8,281 nt of DNA. It comes from CAZJGF01 sp964545665 (GTDB taxonomy: Bacteria > Chloroflexota > Dehalococcoidia > GIF9 > AB-539-J10). The notes under the pieces were generated by a model, which did no database searches, was not told the origin of the DNA, and worked only from the letters and a program-made list of their open reading frames with translations. Below, piece after piece: positions 1 to 6,062 of this stretch (positions are counted from its first letter, which is position 1; the number at the start of each line of letters is the position of its first letter). The DNA lies in assembly GCA_964545665.1 (NCBI GenBank), contig CAZJGF010000070.1, positions 1 to 8,281 of the forward strand. Reading direction: 5' to 3'. A program made the translations under genes and the position numbers.

Positions 1-1
1 G

Positions 2-90
2 CGGAGGGAGTGGGATTTGAACCCACGACCTCGATTTCTCGGGGTAACCGCTTAGCAGGCGGCCGCACTAGACCACTATGCGATCCCTCC
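2..90 (-). tRNA. tRNA-Ser (anticodon GCU)
   Basis: This is a serine tRNA reading AGC/AGU codons. Read on the minus strand from 90 down to 2, it folds as a class II tRNA. The acceptor stem is GGAGGGA with TCCCTCC, and the discriminator is G at position 2. The D stem is GCA/TGC. The anticodon stem GCCGC/GCGGT encloses the loop CTGCTAA, giving anticodon GCT. A long variable arm pairs imperfectly, as expected for Ser, and the T arm is GTGGG-TTCAAAT-CCCAC with perfect pairing. The length is 89 nt. Only one base (C) follows the discriminator before the window edge, so an encoded CCA cannot be judged. It is transcribed away from the mannosidase gene. Confidence 0.96.
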
Positions 91-102
91 ATTTGCAACT
101 TT

Positions 103-132
103 ATTATGCCATATATGATTGTAGGCCGACAA
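103..132 (-). promoter_or_regulatory. Putative sigma70-type promoter of tRNA-Ser
   Basis: On the minus strand a -35 box TTGTCG (127-132, 4 of 6 to consensus) is followed after 18 nt by a -10 box CATAAT (103-108, 5 of 6). The predicted start, near 96, lies about 6 nt before the mature tRNA 5' end at 90, a normal short tRNA leader. Assigned from consensus match and position only. Confidence 0.5.
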
Positions 133-148
133 ACCTGCATGATATAAT
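119..148 (+). promoter_or_regulatory. Putative extended -10 promoter of the GH38 gene
   Basis: A perfect TATAAT (143-148) is preceded by TG one base upstream (140-141), the extended -10 pattern. The -35 region TTGTAG (119-124, 18-nt spacer) is weak, as is common with extended -10 promoters. The predicted transcription start, about 155, is only around 7 nt before the ATG at 162. The mRNA would therefore be almost leaderless, in line with the lack of a ribosome site there. This -35 interlocks with the tRNA promoter's elements on the other strand. Confidence 0.5.
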
Positions 149-161
149 CCCAAGCTAGACG

Positions 162-2567
162 ATGCAGATAATCTATCTGGTTCCGCACACCCATTATGAT
201 GTAGCTTGGGCTTTCTCTAAGGAAGACTACCTCCAGATAAACGAGGGAATTCTAGAGGAAGCACTGAAGCTAATGAAAACCCCTAATTTCAAATTCTCAA
301 TAGAGCAGACCTTCCTTCTGGAGTCCTTAGAGAAGAGGAATCCCAAGCTTTGGCAGGGGCTCAAGGAAATGATAAAGAAGGGCAAGCTAGAAATAGTTGA
401 TGGACAGTATCTCATGCCCGATACCATGCTCCCATCAGGTGAGGTGTTAGTAAGGGAAATCCTCTTTGGCAAGAGATATTGTAAAGAGAAATTTGGCATA
501 GACATCCCGGTGGCCTGGGCAGCAGATAGCTTCGGCATGAATTCCCAGCTCCCTCAAATCTATAAGAAGGCGGGATATAACTGGCTCGCCTTCCGAAGAG
601 GAGCTAAGACGGAGATAACTCAAAGTGAGTTCCTCTGGAAAGGATTGGATGGTACCACCATTCTAAGCCATTGGATGCCATTGGGCTATCGCGCAGGCCT
701 CGACCTGGATAAATGGTCTCACTCGTTCACCGAACTCAGTAAGTATGCTTCCACCCCTCACATCCTTATGCCCTGCGGCAGTGGCTCAATGCCCCCTCAA
801 CCAGAAATCTCCAAGGCTCTAAGCAAGTGGAATATGACTCATCCTGATATTGAAATGAAGATGGCCACCCCAAGAGAGTTCTTCCAAGCCTTAGAGAAAA
901 CCGAGAGGAAGCTTGAAACTGTGGAAGGGGAACTGTACGACGATGAGCTTGCAGAGATATTCCCCCAGGTCTGTACCAGTCGAATATGGATAATACAAAA
1001 CGTGAGGGAATGCGAAAAATTGCTTATGACCGCTGAGGAATTCGCTACTATCGCCTGGCTTCTTGGTGCTGACTACCCTGCCGATGAGCTTCACGAGGCA
1101 TGGAAGAAATTTCTATTCATCGCCTTCCATGACGTCATCACCGGCTGTGGTGTGGATGACATCTACGTAGAAGTAAGGGAAATTTTTGCTTCACTGAAAG
1201 ATAAACTTGGCAATATTTTAACCCGCTCCTTAACCTACACCGCTAACAAGATCAATACTAAGGGTAAAGCTATTGCTGTGTTCAATCCTCTCCCCTGGAG
1301 CGTGAAAAACTGGGTTGAGGCAAACGCAGAACTGCCCCAGGGGTTCACTGCCGAGCTCCCGCCTTTAGGCTATAAGGTATATTCAGTGGTTACGCCAGAA
1401 AAGGAAGCTGAAGTCAAAATAAAAGTTGATGAACAGCAAATAGAAACGCCGTTCTTCAAAGTCACCATAGATAAGGGAACTGGAATAATTGACATCCTGG
1501 ATAAGCAAAGTGGCCTTAAAGTTAAAGGAAATGAGATCGTTATTGATGATGAGATAGGAGACCTTTATTATCATCGTTCCAGGTTCACTGACCTGATAAA
1601 GAGCGAGTCAGGAGCTGGATTTCAATATGGAAGCTTCAAACCAAAGAGCTTCAATATAGAAGAGGGAGTTGCAAAAACAAAAATAGTTTTTGAAGATGAA
1701 TATTACTGTCTTACCTGGCCATACAGGCTGAAGGAGAGATTCCCCCCCAAGCTCTATAAGTATAAGACCTTAGACATCCATAAAGAGGTTACGCTTTTCC
1801 GGGATATCCCGCGAATTGAGTTCAGCACTAAGGTCAATAATAAGTATCCCAACATCAGGCTCAGTGTCAAATTCGATACCGGGATAAACCGCAAAGTATA
1901 TTTCCGAGAGACGCAATTTGGCGTTATCCCTGAACCAACAGAGACATTTACCAGAGAAACAGGGGCTCAGCCTTCAGACATTCCTAATTTCATGAGCTGG
2001 TTTGATTTGAGCGATGGAATGAGAGGAATAACATTTATGAACAAGGGCCTGCCAGCGGCTTCTATAAAAGAGGGCTCAGTCCACATCAGGCTTTTAAGAA
2101 GCATAAATGGGCTCTCAGCCGATGGGATATCTGGTCCTTTAGTTCCTACTCCCGATGCTTTAGAGCTTAGACCGTACACCTTTGAATATGCGCTTCAAAT
2201 GCATAAAGGCGATTGGCGACAGTCTGACATGTACCAGCACGCCCAGGAATTCCTGCATTCGCCCCCCTGTATTCCGGCCAACTCCCAGGGTGACATGCCC
2301 ACTGAGTTCTCCTTTCTCGAACTCCACCCCAATAATCTCGTTCTCTCCGCTCTGAAGAAAGCAGAGGACAGCGATGATGTAATTCTGAGATTCTTCGAGA
2401 CCGAAGGAAGAGCCACCAGCGGAGAGATTAGGATGTTCAGGGATATCAAGCGCGCTGCCATAGTGGACCTGTTGGAGAGGGAAGAGAAGGTACTTTGCAC
2501 TTATGATAACAGCCTTGAGCTCGAGGTAAACCCCTTCGAAATAGTGACTTTGAAGCTTACGCTATGA
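162..2567 (+). CDS. Glycoside hydrolase family 38 alpha-mannosidase
   Basis: This is a probable cytoplasmic zinc-dependent retaining alpha-mannosidase of 801 residues; no signal peptide is visible. The N-terminal catalytic domain opens with HTHYDVAW (H11 and D13 as zinc ligands). The nucleophile motif follows as AADSFG (D122), and the last zinc ligand lies in FHDVITG (H323). A helical middle domain covers roughly 265-360, and the beta-rich C-terminal mannosidase domain runs from about 370 to the end. The length fits the family. The start is secure: an in-frame TAG at 156-158 lies just upstream and the zinc motif begins at residue 9. No Shine-Dalgarno site precedes it. An oddity is that residues 205-214 (CGSGSMPPQP) align by position with the usual G-x-G-D-G-G-G-P stretch of many GH38 enzymes but lack its Asp, so substrate or mechanism may differ. 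The physiological substrate is not deducible from its neighbours. Confidence 0.93.
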   Translation: MQIIYLVPHTHYDVAWAFSKEDYLQINEGILEEALKLMKTPNFKFSIEQTFLLESLEKRNPKLWQGLKEMIKKGKLEIVDGQYLMPDTMLPSGEVLVREILFGKRYCKEKFGIDIPVAWAADSFGMNSQLPQIYKKAGYNWLAFRRGAKTEITQSEFLWKGLDGTTILSHWMPLGYRAGLDLDKWSHSFTELSKYASTPHILMPCGSGSMPPQPEISKALSKWNMTHPDIEMKMATPREFFQALEKTERKLETVEGELYDDELAEIFPQVCTSRIWIIQNVRECEKLLMTAEEFATIAWLLGADYPADELHEAWKKFLFIAFHDVITGCGVDDIYVEVREIFASLKDKLGNILTRSLTYTANKINTKGKAIAVFNPLPWSVKNWVEANAELPQGFTAELPPLGYKVYSVVTPEKEAEVKIKVDEQQIETPFFKVTIDKGTGIIDILDKQSGLKVKGNEIVIDDEIGDLYYHRSRFTDLIKSESGAGFQYGSFKPKSFNIEEGVAKTKIVFEDEYYCLTWPYRLKERFPPKLYKYKTLDIHKEVTLFRDIPRIEFSTKVNNKYPNIRLSVKFDTGINRKVYFRETQFGVIPEPTETFTRETGAQPSDIPNFMSWFDLSDGMRGITFMNKGLPAASIKEGSVHIRLLRSINGLSADGISGPLVPTPDALELRPYTFEYALQMHKGDWRQSDMYQHAQEFLHSPPCIPANSQGDMPTEFSFLELHPNNLVLSALKKAEDSDDVILRFFETEGRATSGEIRMFRDIKRAAIVDLLEREEKVLCTYDNSLELEVNPFEIVTLKLTL

Positions 2568-2756
2568 GAGACCTTCTGTCGGTTGGTGTAGTCAGTTCCC
2601 GAACTTCTGTTTGAGAAGAAACGACTTATTCCAGCTCTGCAAAAGTTGTTTGTCTTCCGCCCCAAAACCCGCAGACTGTTTGACAGATACGACTTGTTCT
2701 GCCAGCCCACTCAAGCCGGTTAGTTGCTAGCTATACCCTTACTAATCCAAAACTAC

Positions 2757-2762
2757 TATAAT
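2757..2762 (+). promoter_or_regulatory. Possible -10 box for the ERCC4 nuclease gene
   Basis: A perfect TATAAT lies 33 nt before the ATG at 2796 and would give a leader of about 27 nt. No good -35 box sits 16-18 nt upstream and there is no extended -10 TG, so support is limited to the hexamer and its location. The rest of the 2568-2795 spacer shows only short weak inverted repeats, such as CTTCT/AGAAG around 2604-2618, and no clear terminator for the mannosidase gene. Confidence 0.25.
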
Positions 2763-2795
2763 AACCAGTGACGATTCGTAGCCCAAGGATGCATA

Positions 2796-3632
2796 ATGGC
2801 AACGGGAATTTGGATACTTCAGCGCTGTGTTAGCAATCGATTCCCCTATAGACTCGAGATTCAAAAGGAGGGGAAGCCATGGCTTATCCTTCGCACTCAG
2901 GATCGCTGGCCAGCAGTGGGAAAGAATATTTTCTGTCTACGAGAGGAGGAGCCTCCGAAGCCTGCCGAAATAATCGAAGATGTGGAGAGGGTTCCCATTC
3001 TAACATTCCATGAGCGAGGCTCACGCACCTCGGTAATCCTGGATAGGAAGCGCTATAAACGGTGTGATTTTCTTTTCCTTTCCAAGCAATATAAACACGA
3101 CTCTGCCGAGACCTATGAGCAGATCTTCTGGCTTACTCAAAGGTCAATTGAGCAGCACCGGCCATCGGCAAAACTTGCAAGGCGCATGGCTGCCCAGGAA
3201 ATCACCATCTGCATTGCCAGTGATGAGCATTATCCATGGCGATTTTCAGAGGCACATATTAAGCGTGGTCCGCTTCCAACCGGGGACTACGCCCTGATGG
3301 ATGGTGATAGTATTGTAGCTCTGGTTGAGCGGAAGACCTTCGAAAATATCCTGAGCGACTTTGGGATAATGCCCGTACTTCACCAGCGATTGGCTGAGCT
3401 CGCCACCTATAAGTATCATGCCCTTGTAGTAGAGGCTCTGTATGCCGACTTCTTAAACCCCAAGAAAGTTCATCACTATACCACAGGCTTCTGCGCCAGA
3501 GCTATCGCCGAACTCTACACCCTGCATCCAGGACTTAACATCGTATTTTGCGCTAACCGCAAGATGGCAAATGAGTGGACACGACATTACTTCTCCGCAG
3601 TATGGAACGTAGGGCAAGGCTTAGGGAAGTAA
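2796..3632 (+). CDS. Stand-alone ERCC4 (XPF-type) domain nuclease
   Basis: A predicted structure-specific DNA endonuclease of 278 residues. The C-terminal half carries the ERCC4/XPF nuclease signature: an acidic pair in IASDEHYP (D143, E144), then PTGDYAL (D164), then VERKTFENILSDF (E178, R179, K180), followed by HQRLAEL with R198. These match the metal-binding and catalytic GDxnERKxxxD core. There is no helicase and no C-terminal helix-hairpin-helix pair, so it is not a full archaeal/eukaryotic XPF. Residues 1-130 form a separate region (RTQDRWPAVGK, FCLREEEPP) that I do not recognise as a named domain but believe belongs to bacterial proteins of this size. The start is supported by AAGGA at 2785-2789, 6 nt before the ATG. 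The gene stands alone between spacers of 228 and 284 bp. Role unproven: repair, or processing of foreign or branched DNA. Confidence 0.85.
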   Translation: MATGIWILQRCVSNRFPYRLEIQKEGKPWLILRTQDRWPAVGKNIFCLREEEPPKPAEIIEDVERVPILTFHERGSRTSVILDRKRYKRCDFLFLSKQYKHDSAETYEQIFWLTQRSIEQHRPSAKLARRMAAQEITICIASDEHYPWRFSEAHIKRGPLPTGDYALMDGDSIVALVERKTFENILSDFGIMPVLHQRLAELATYKYHALVVEALYADFLNPKKVHHYTTGFCARAIAELYTLHPGLNIVFCANRKMANEWTRHYFSAVWNVGQGLGK

Positions 3633-3676
3633 CTGTCACGCACTTTGGCTGAAGGTTATTCTCAGAAATCAGGGCA

Positions 3677-3708
3677 CCTCAACAGCTAAATAACTGGTGG
3701 AGCTGAGG
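3677..3708 (+). terminator. Weak hairpin downstream of the ERCC4 gene
   Basis: An imperfect stem forms 45 nt after the stop codon. CAGCT (3683-3687) pairs with AGCTG (3701-3705), continued by CCT (3677-3679) with AGG (3706-3708) across a 3-nt bulge. The loop is 13 nt and no T-tract follows. It could slow or end transcription, but the evidence is thin. The remaining spacer up to 3874 shows no gene or RNA I can name. Confidence 0.2.
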
Positions 3709-3874
3709 TTACAATAGACAGAACTATTGAACTGGCTTTCGGCCTCACAATTTGAGCCGGCCACCACCACAGACAATTACGCGGAATAGACCGCATGACG
3801 TGCAACCGACAAGCAACAGTCTGCATGAGCTGTGAAGTAACATGTCGGTGGGCCACCATAAGCCAGCACCACGC

Positions 3875-3910
3875 CCATCTGGACCAAGCCGTAGCGCTTG
3901 GCCCAGATGG
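3875..3910 (-). terminator. Long hairpin after the DUF3795-like gene
   Basis: CCATCTGG (3875-3882) pairs with CCAGATGG (3903-3910), and CCAAGC (3884-3889) with GCTTGG (3896-3901). One A/C mismatch separates the two stems, and the loop is 6 nt (CGTAGC). The stem begins 6 nt after the stop codon of the minus-strand gene ending at 3917, where a terminator belongs. No T-run follows on either strand, so it is either a U-less terminator, an mRNA 3'-end stabiliser, or both. It also faces the convergent ERCC4 gene. Confidence 0.5.
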
Positions 3911-3916
3911 CCTTCC

Positions 3917-4207
3917 CTACTTCTTGCCCAGTACACCCTTAATCATATCAAGCGTTTGCTTACTATAAGGTCCTCCCTGCTGATAGTGAACCTCACAAGG
4001 GAATTCATCGCATCTTAGGCAGTGATCCACTTTGTTCTTTATTGCACACTCAAGTATTGAGCAGGCATGCCCCATTACGCCCTTAAACTTCTCCAGCTTC
4101 TCCGCCGCCTTTGGATCCGTACCCGGTACACAACCATCACCAAAAGGACAAAGTCCCTTTTCTCTGATTCCGCATACTTCGCAAGCTATACCGCATGCAC
4201 TTGGCAT
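3917..4207 (-). CDS. Small cysteine-rich protein, DUF3795-like
   Basis: A 96-residue soluble protein with ten cysteines: C5, C9, C12, C20, C26, C49, C54, C63, C66 and C71. The clusters CGIACEVC, CSILEC and CLRCDEFPC resemble the DUF3795 family, whose members are short and cysteine-rich and are thought to bind metal (zinc or Fe-S). No enzymatic role is established. The start is well supported: AAAGGAGG (4216-4223) lies 8 nt before the ATG. A promoter with a dyad over its -35 box lies upstream, and a strong hairpin follows the stop codon, so the gene looks like an independently controlled single-gene unit. Family assignment rests on my recognition of the cysteine pattern and length. The metal bound is unknown. 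Confidence 0.85.
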   Translation of the reverse strand: MPSACGIACEVCGIREKGLCPFGDGCVPGTDPKAAEKLEKFKGVMGHACSILECAIKNKVDHCLRCDEFPCEVHYQQGGPYSKQTLDMIKGVLGKK

Positions 4208-4256
4208 TATCCTTGCCTCCTTTCATATTTTTGCTGACGAGTCTATGACACGGCTC

Positions 4257-4286
4257 ATCTTAGCAACTCTGCTCACGGAGGGTCAA
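4257..4286 (-). promoter_or_regulatory. Putative promoter of the DUF3795-like gene
   Basis: On the minus strand TTGACC (4281-4286, 5 of 6 to the -35 consensus) is followed after 18 nt by TAAGAT (4257-4262, 4 of 6 to the -10 consensus). The predicted start near 4250 leaves a leader of roughly 43 nt ending in the strong AAAGGAGG ribosome site. The weak -10 would suit a promoter that needs help or is under control. Confidence 0.45.
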
Positions 4287-4294
4287 TCCTCCGT
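4275..4294. promoter_or_regulatory. Perfect 7-6-7 dyad over the -35 box, possible operator
   Basis: ACGGAGG (4275-4281) and CCTCCGT (4288-4294) are perfect inverted repeats around a 6-nt centre. The centre plus one arm base contains the putative -35 hexamer of the DUF3795-like gene. A dimeric regulator bound here would contact the -35 region directly. If transcription instead starts upstream, the same sequence would be an RNA hairpin whose CCUCC arm could pair with the gene's GGAGG ribosome site. Confidence 0.4.
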
Positions 4295-4363
4295 TGCACA
4301 AGAAAGAAGTACATTCGTGCGCCAAACGACATTTGTCATAGGAAAAATCAATGGAGGTAACAA

Positions 4364-4406
4364 GACGCTGGAAAGTGTAATATTGCATCAGCCATCTTCC
4401 AGTGTC
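4364..4406 (-). terminator. Strong hairpin downstream of the methyltransferase gene
   Basis: A 10-base inverted repeat pairs 4364-4373 (GACGCTGGAA) with 4397-4406 (TTCCAGTGTC), with one imperfect position. The 23-nt loop contains a near-palindrome TGTAATATTGCA (4376-4387). It lies 58 nt after the methyltransferase stop codon. On the minus strand the stem is followed by TTGTTACC, only weakly T-rich. A second shorter stem (GCAGGC 4427-4432 with GCCTGC 4449-4454) lies between it and the stop. Terminator is the likeliest reading, though a structured RNA or a protein-binding dyad is possible. Confidence 0.4.
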
Positions 4407-4463
4407 ATAATGGGCTAGCATACGAGGCAGGCACAATCAGCGAGAAGAGCCTGCTATTAGTCG

Positions 4464-5237
4464 TCAGGGCTTTCTAAACTGCATCGTGTAGTTGAAGTAA
4501 CTACCTCTTGTGTTCAAAAGCACAAATCCATGCCGCCCGCAGTACTTTCTAGTTGTCCTCCTTAGTGGATAATCGGGGTCTATAAGGTTCTCGCTTACGG
4601 CAAGGATGCCATCCGGCTTCAATATCCTGCGTATTTCCCTTAGTGCTCTACCCTTATCTGGAATCTCTGGCAACACAGCAACCATTACAACCAGGTCTAT
4701 GCTCTCACTAGTGAATGGCAACTCGTATGCATCGGCCAGCTTGGTTTCAATGTTAGTGAATTCACTACACTCTGGTTTCTCCAACCTTCTTTTCAGTCTC
4801 TCTATCATCGCCTGTTGCATATCTACCGCATAGAGCTTACCTTGACTGCCGACAGCTTTGGCGAGACCTATGGTATATACACCTGAGCCACACCCAAGCT
4901 CCAGGACAGTCATGCCAGGCTTTATTCCCGACCACTCGACTATCTTCTCTTCTGGCTGCAGCTTTCGTCTGAAGTCTGAGGCAAGAACACGTACCTCAAT
5001 GATAGAGGCAATAAATGGCGGCGGCTGAAATCTGTGTAACTTCTTGGCCAGCCTTACTGGTGAGGTGAGGGCTATGAGAATAGCCGCTTTCAGATAGGCG
5101 GAGGTATTCCCCAATGTTATTATCTCCTCCTTCGCATAATAGCACCCAACAAGACGGCTATCAATCTGAATACCCTTAGCCGGGACTACACAATCCGCCC
5201 AATTGTTCGCCAATTGCTCTTGGCTATCTAATTCCAT
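4464..5237 (-). CDS. Class I SAM-dependent methyltransferase (UbiE/MenG-like)
   Basis: A predicted SAM-dependent methyltransferase of 257 residues. The Rossmann core starts near residue 95. Motif I is VLELGCGSGVYT (111-122), and the acidic end of strand 2 is in LYAVDM (D139). LADAYELPF (167-175) follows, then VLPEIPD (189-194) where relatives often have VLHHIPD, and LKPDGILAVSE (206-216). The methyl acceptor is unknown. The segment from about residue 66 (LHRFQPPPFIAS) to the core is normal for this group. Residues 1-64 look like an extra N-terminal segment of unknown nature. The ATG at 5237 lacks a good ribosome site (only GGGA) but overlaps the end of the preceding small membrane ORF by 14 nt, which suggests translational coupling. 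An internal start is possible, although there is no Met between residues 2 and 108. Confidence 0.88.
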   Translation of the reverse strand: MELDSQEQLANNWADCVVPAKGIQIDSRLVGCYYAKEEIITLGNTSAYLKAAILIALTSPVRLAKKLHRFQPPPFIASIIEVRVLASDFRRKLQPEEKIVEWSGIKPGMTVLELGCGSGVYTIGLAKAVGSQGKLYAVDMQQAMIERLKRRLEKPECSEFTNIETKLADAYELPFTSESIDLVVMVAVLPEIPDKGRALREIRRILKPDGILAVSENLIDPDYPLRRTTRKYCGRHGFVLLNTRGSYFNYTMQFRKP

Positions 5238-5373
5238 AGATTCCCGTCATGGCATCTCTAAAGATGGGCAATTCCGGAGGGGAGAAAGTAAACACACCAA
5301 AAGCAACTGCCAGCACTATCAGGAGAGCCAACCCCAACTTATTAAGCCAAGCAGCCAGTTCATGCATAGTCAA
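5224..5373 (-). CDS. Small one-helix membrane ORF, N-terminus uncertain (gap)
   Basis: Reading out of the gap on the minus strand, an open frame of 49 codons ends at TAG 5224-5226. It contains an ATG at 5365-5367, giving 47 residues that begin MHELAAWLNKLG. A hydrophobic helix follows (LALLIVLAVAFGVF, residues about 12-25), then a short polar tail (TFSPPELPIFRDAM...). It overlaps the methyltransferase start by 14 nt in another frame, the strongest sign that it is translated. Whether the ATG is the true start or the frame is the C-terminus of a longer protein is hidden by the gap. It could also be the tail of the membrane protein on the far side of the gap. No family recognised. Confidence 0.55.
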   Translation of the reverse strand: MTMHELAAWLNKLGLALLIVLAVAFGVFTFSPPELPIFRDAMTGIYGIR

Positions 5374-5473
5374 NNNNNNNNNNNNNNNNNNNNNNNNNNN
5401 NNNNNNNNNNNNNNNNNNNNNNNNNNNNNNNNNNNNNNNNNNNNNNNNNNNNNNNNNNNNNNNNNNNNNNNNN
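5374..5473. other. Assembly gap (100 N)
   Basis: Exactly 100 N, the conventional placeholder for a scaffold gap of unknown size. It interrupts minus-strand coding sequence on both sides, so neither reading frame nor distance across it can be trusted. Confidence 0.99.
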
Positions 5474-5804
5474 TCCGGCGACGAGGTAAGGCAACCCGAT
5501 TATTGACCAAGCCAGGACATGATTGTGACCGGCAAAACAGCCTATGTGTACCCCTAATCCAATAGAAGTCGAAACGAGAAGCATGCCAGCAGCCATATCC
5601 TGCCACCACGATACAATAAACCCAGCCAAAGCAGCTACACCGAGTAAGACTAGTGTGCCGGTCTCTATGGTCATTGGTCCTATACCTTCAGACGCAGCTG
5701 AACCAATCAACATGCCCACAAAGAAAACGGCACCAATTGCACTGATTGCTTGTCCTGTCCATCTCAGTAGCCTGTCTATTCGATACTTCTGACCTTTCAA
5801 CATT
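5474..5804 (-). CDS. Polytopic membrane protein, C-terminus lost in gap
   Basis: The first 110 residues of an integral membrane protein. The start is set by AAAGGAGG at 5811-5818, 6 nt before the ATG at 5804; the frame stays open further upstream but lacks such a site. The N-terminus is basic and amphipathic (MLKGQKYRIDRLLRW). Hydrophobic segments lie at about 18-36, 48-66, 72-90 and 98-110. A Trp pair (WW, 66-67) begins the loop between helices 2 and 3, in the phrase GFIVSWWQDMAAGML. This layout recalls small four-helix proteins of unknown function, about 115-130 residues, found in environmental bacteria and archaea; that likeness is from memory and weak. If so, only a few C-terminal residues are missing. 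It probably heads the operon with the small membrane ORF and methyltransferase. No catalytic motif seen. Confidence 0.8.
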
Positions 5805-5831
5805 AGCCGCCTCCTTTGTTGGACTGGGTTT

Positions 5832-5837
5832 ATGATA
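5832..5837 (-). promoter_or_regulatory. Possible -10 box for the membrane protein gene
   Basis: TATCAT on the minus strand (5 of 6 to TATAAT) lies 27 nt before the ATG at 5804 and would put the start just ahead of the ribosome site. No acceptable -35 box is found at the right spacing. The rest of the 5805-6062 spacer contains only short dyads (for example CTACA/TGTAG near 5838-5849) and no gene or RNA I can support. Confidence 0.22.
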
Positions 5838-6062
5838 CTACAGTTGTAGCCATAGTAGAATCCCTGACGACAAGGAAGCCATTCTGCCTGAAAGCAGGTA
5901 CATTGCTTATACGGCCGGAAGAGACAAAACACTTAACCTCTGGTCATTCTGTTAGCTCTGAGAATCAGGCCAATTTCCTAGATTAAGAGGCGGTTATCAA
6001 AATGGTTCATCGCGACGACTCTCTATTGTCTTGGCACCAGTGAACAAGCCACCCATGTTACA

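Noticed and set aside
2625..2704. Short imperfect direct repeat (ACGACTT-TT) in the spacer after the mannosidase
   Set aside because: Two copies share only about 8 bases, which is within chance for this length; no mobile-element ends are associated.
2501..2710. Minus-strand ORF over the end of the mannosidase and the following spacer
   Set aside because: Largely antisense to a confident gene, with no start signal and no recognisable protein features.
3745..3936. Minus-strand Gly/Cys-rich ORF of 63 codons downstream of the DUF3795-like gene
   Set aside because: No ribosome site, low-complexity composition, and it covers the terminator-like hairpin.
5360..5473. Apparent continuous membrane protein reading through the first N run to a stop at 5360-5362
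   Set aside because: The N run is a placeholder, so the frame across it is meaningless; another frame right after the gap encodes a credible hydrophobic helix and runs to 5224.
5805..5932. Upstream extension of the membrane protein to an earlier Met (MFCLFRPYKQC...)
   Set aside because: The extension has Cys/Arg-rich non-membrane composition, while the internal ATG at 5804 has an ideal AAAGGAGG 6 nt before it.
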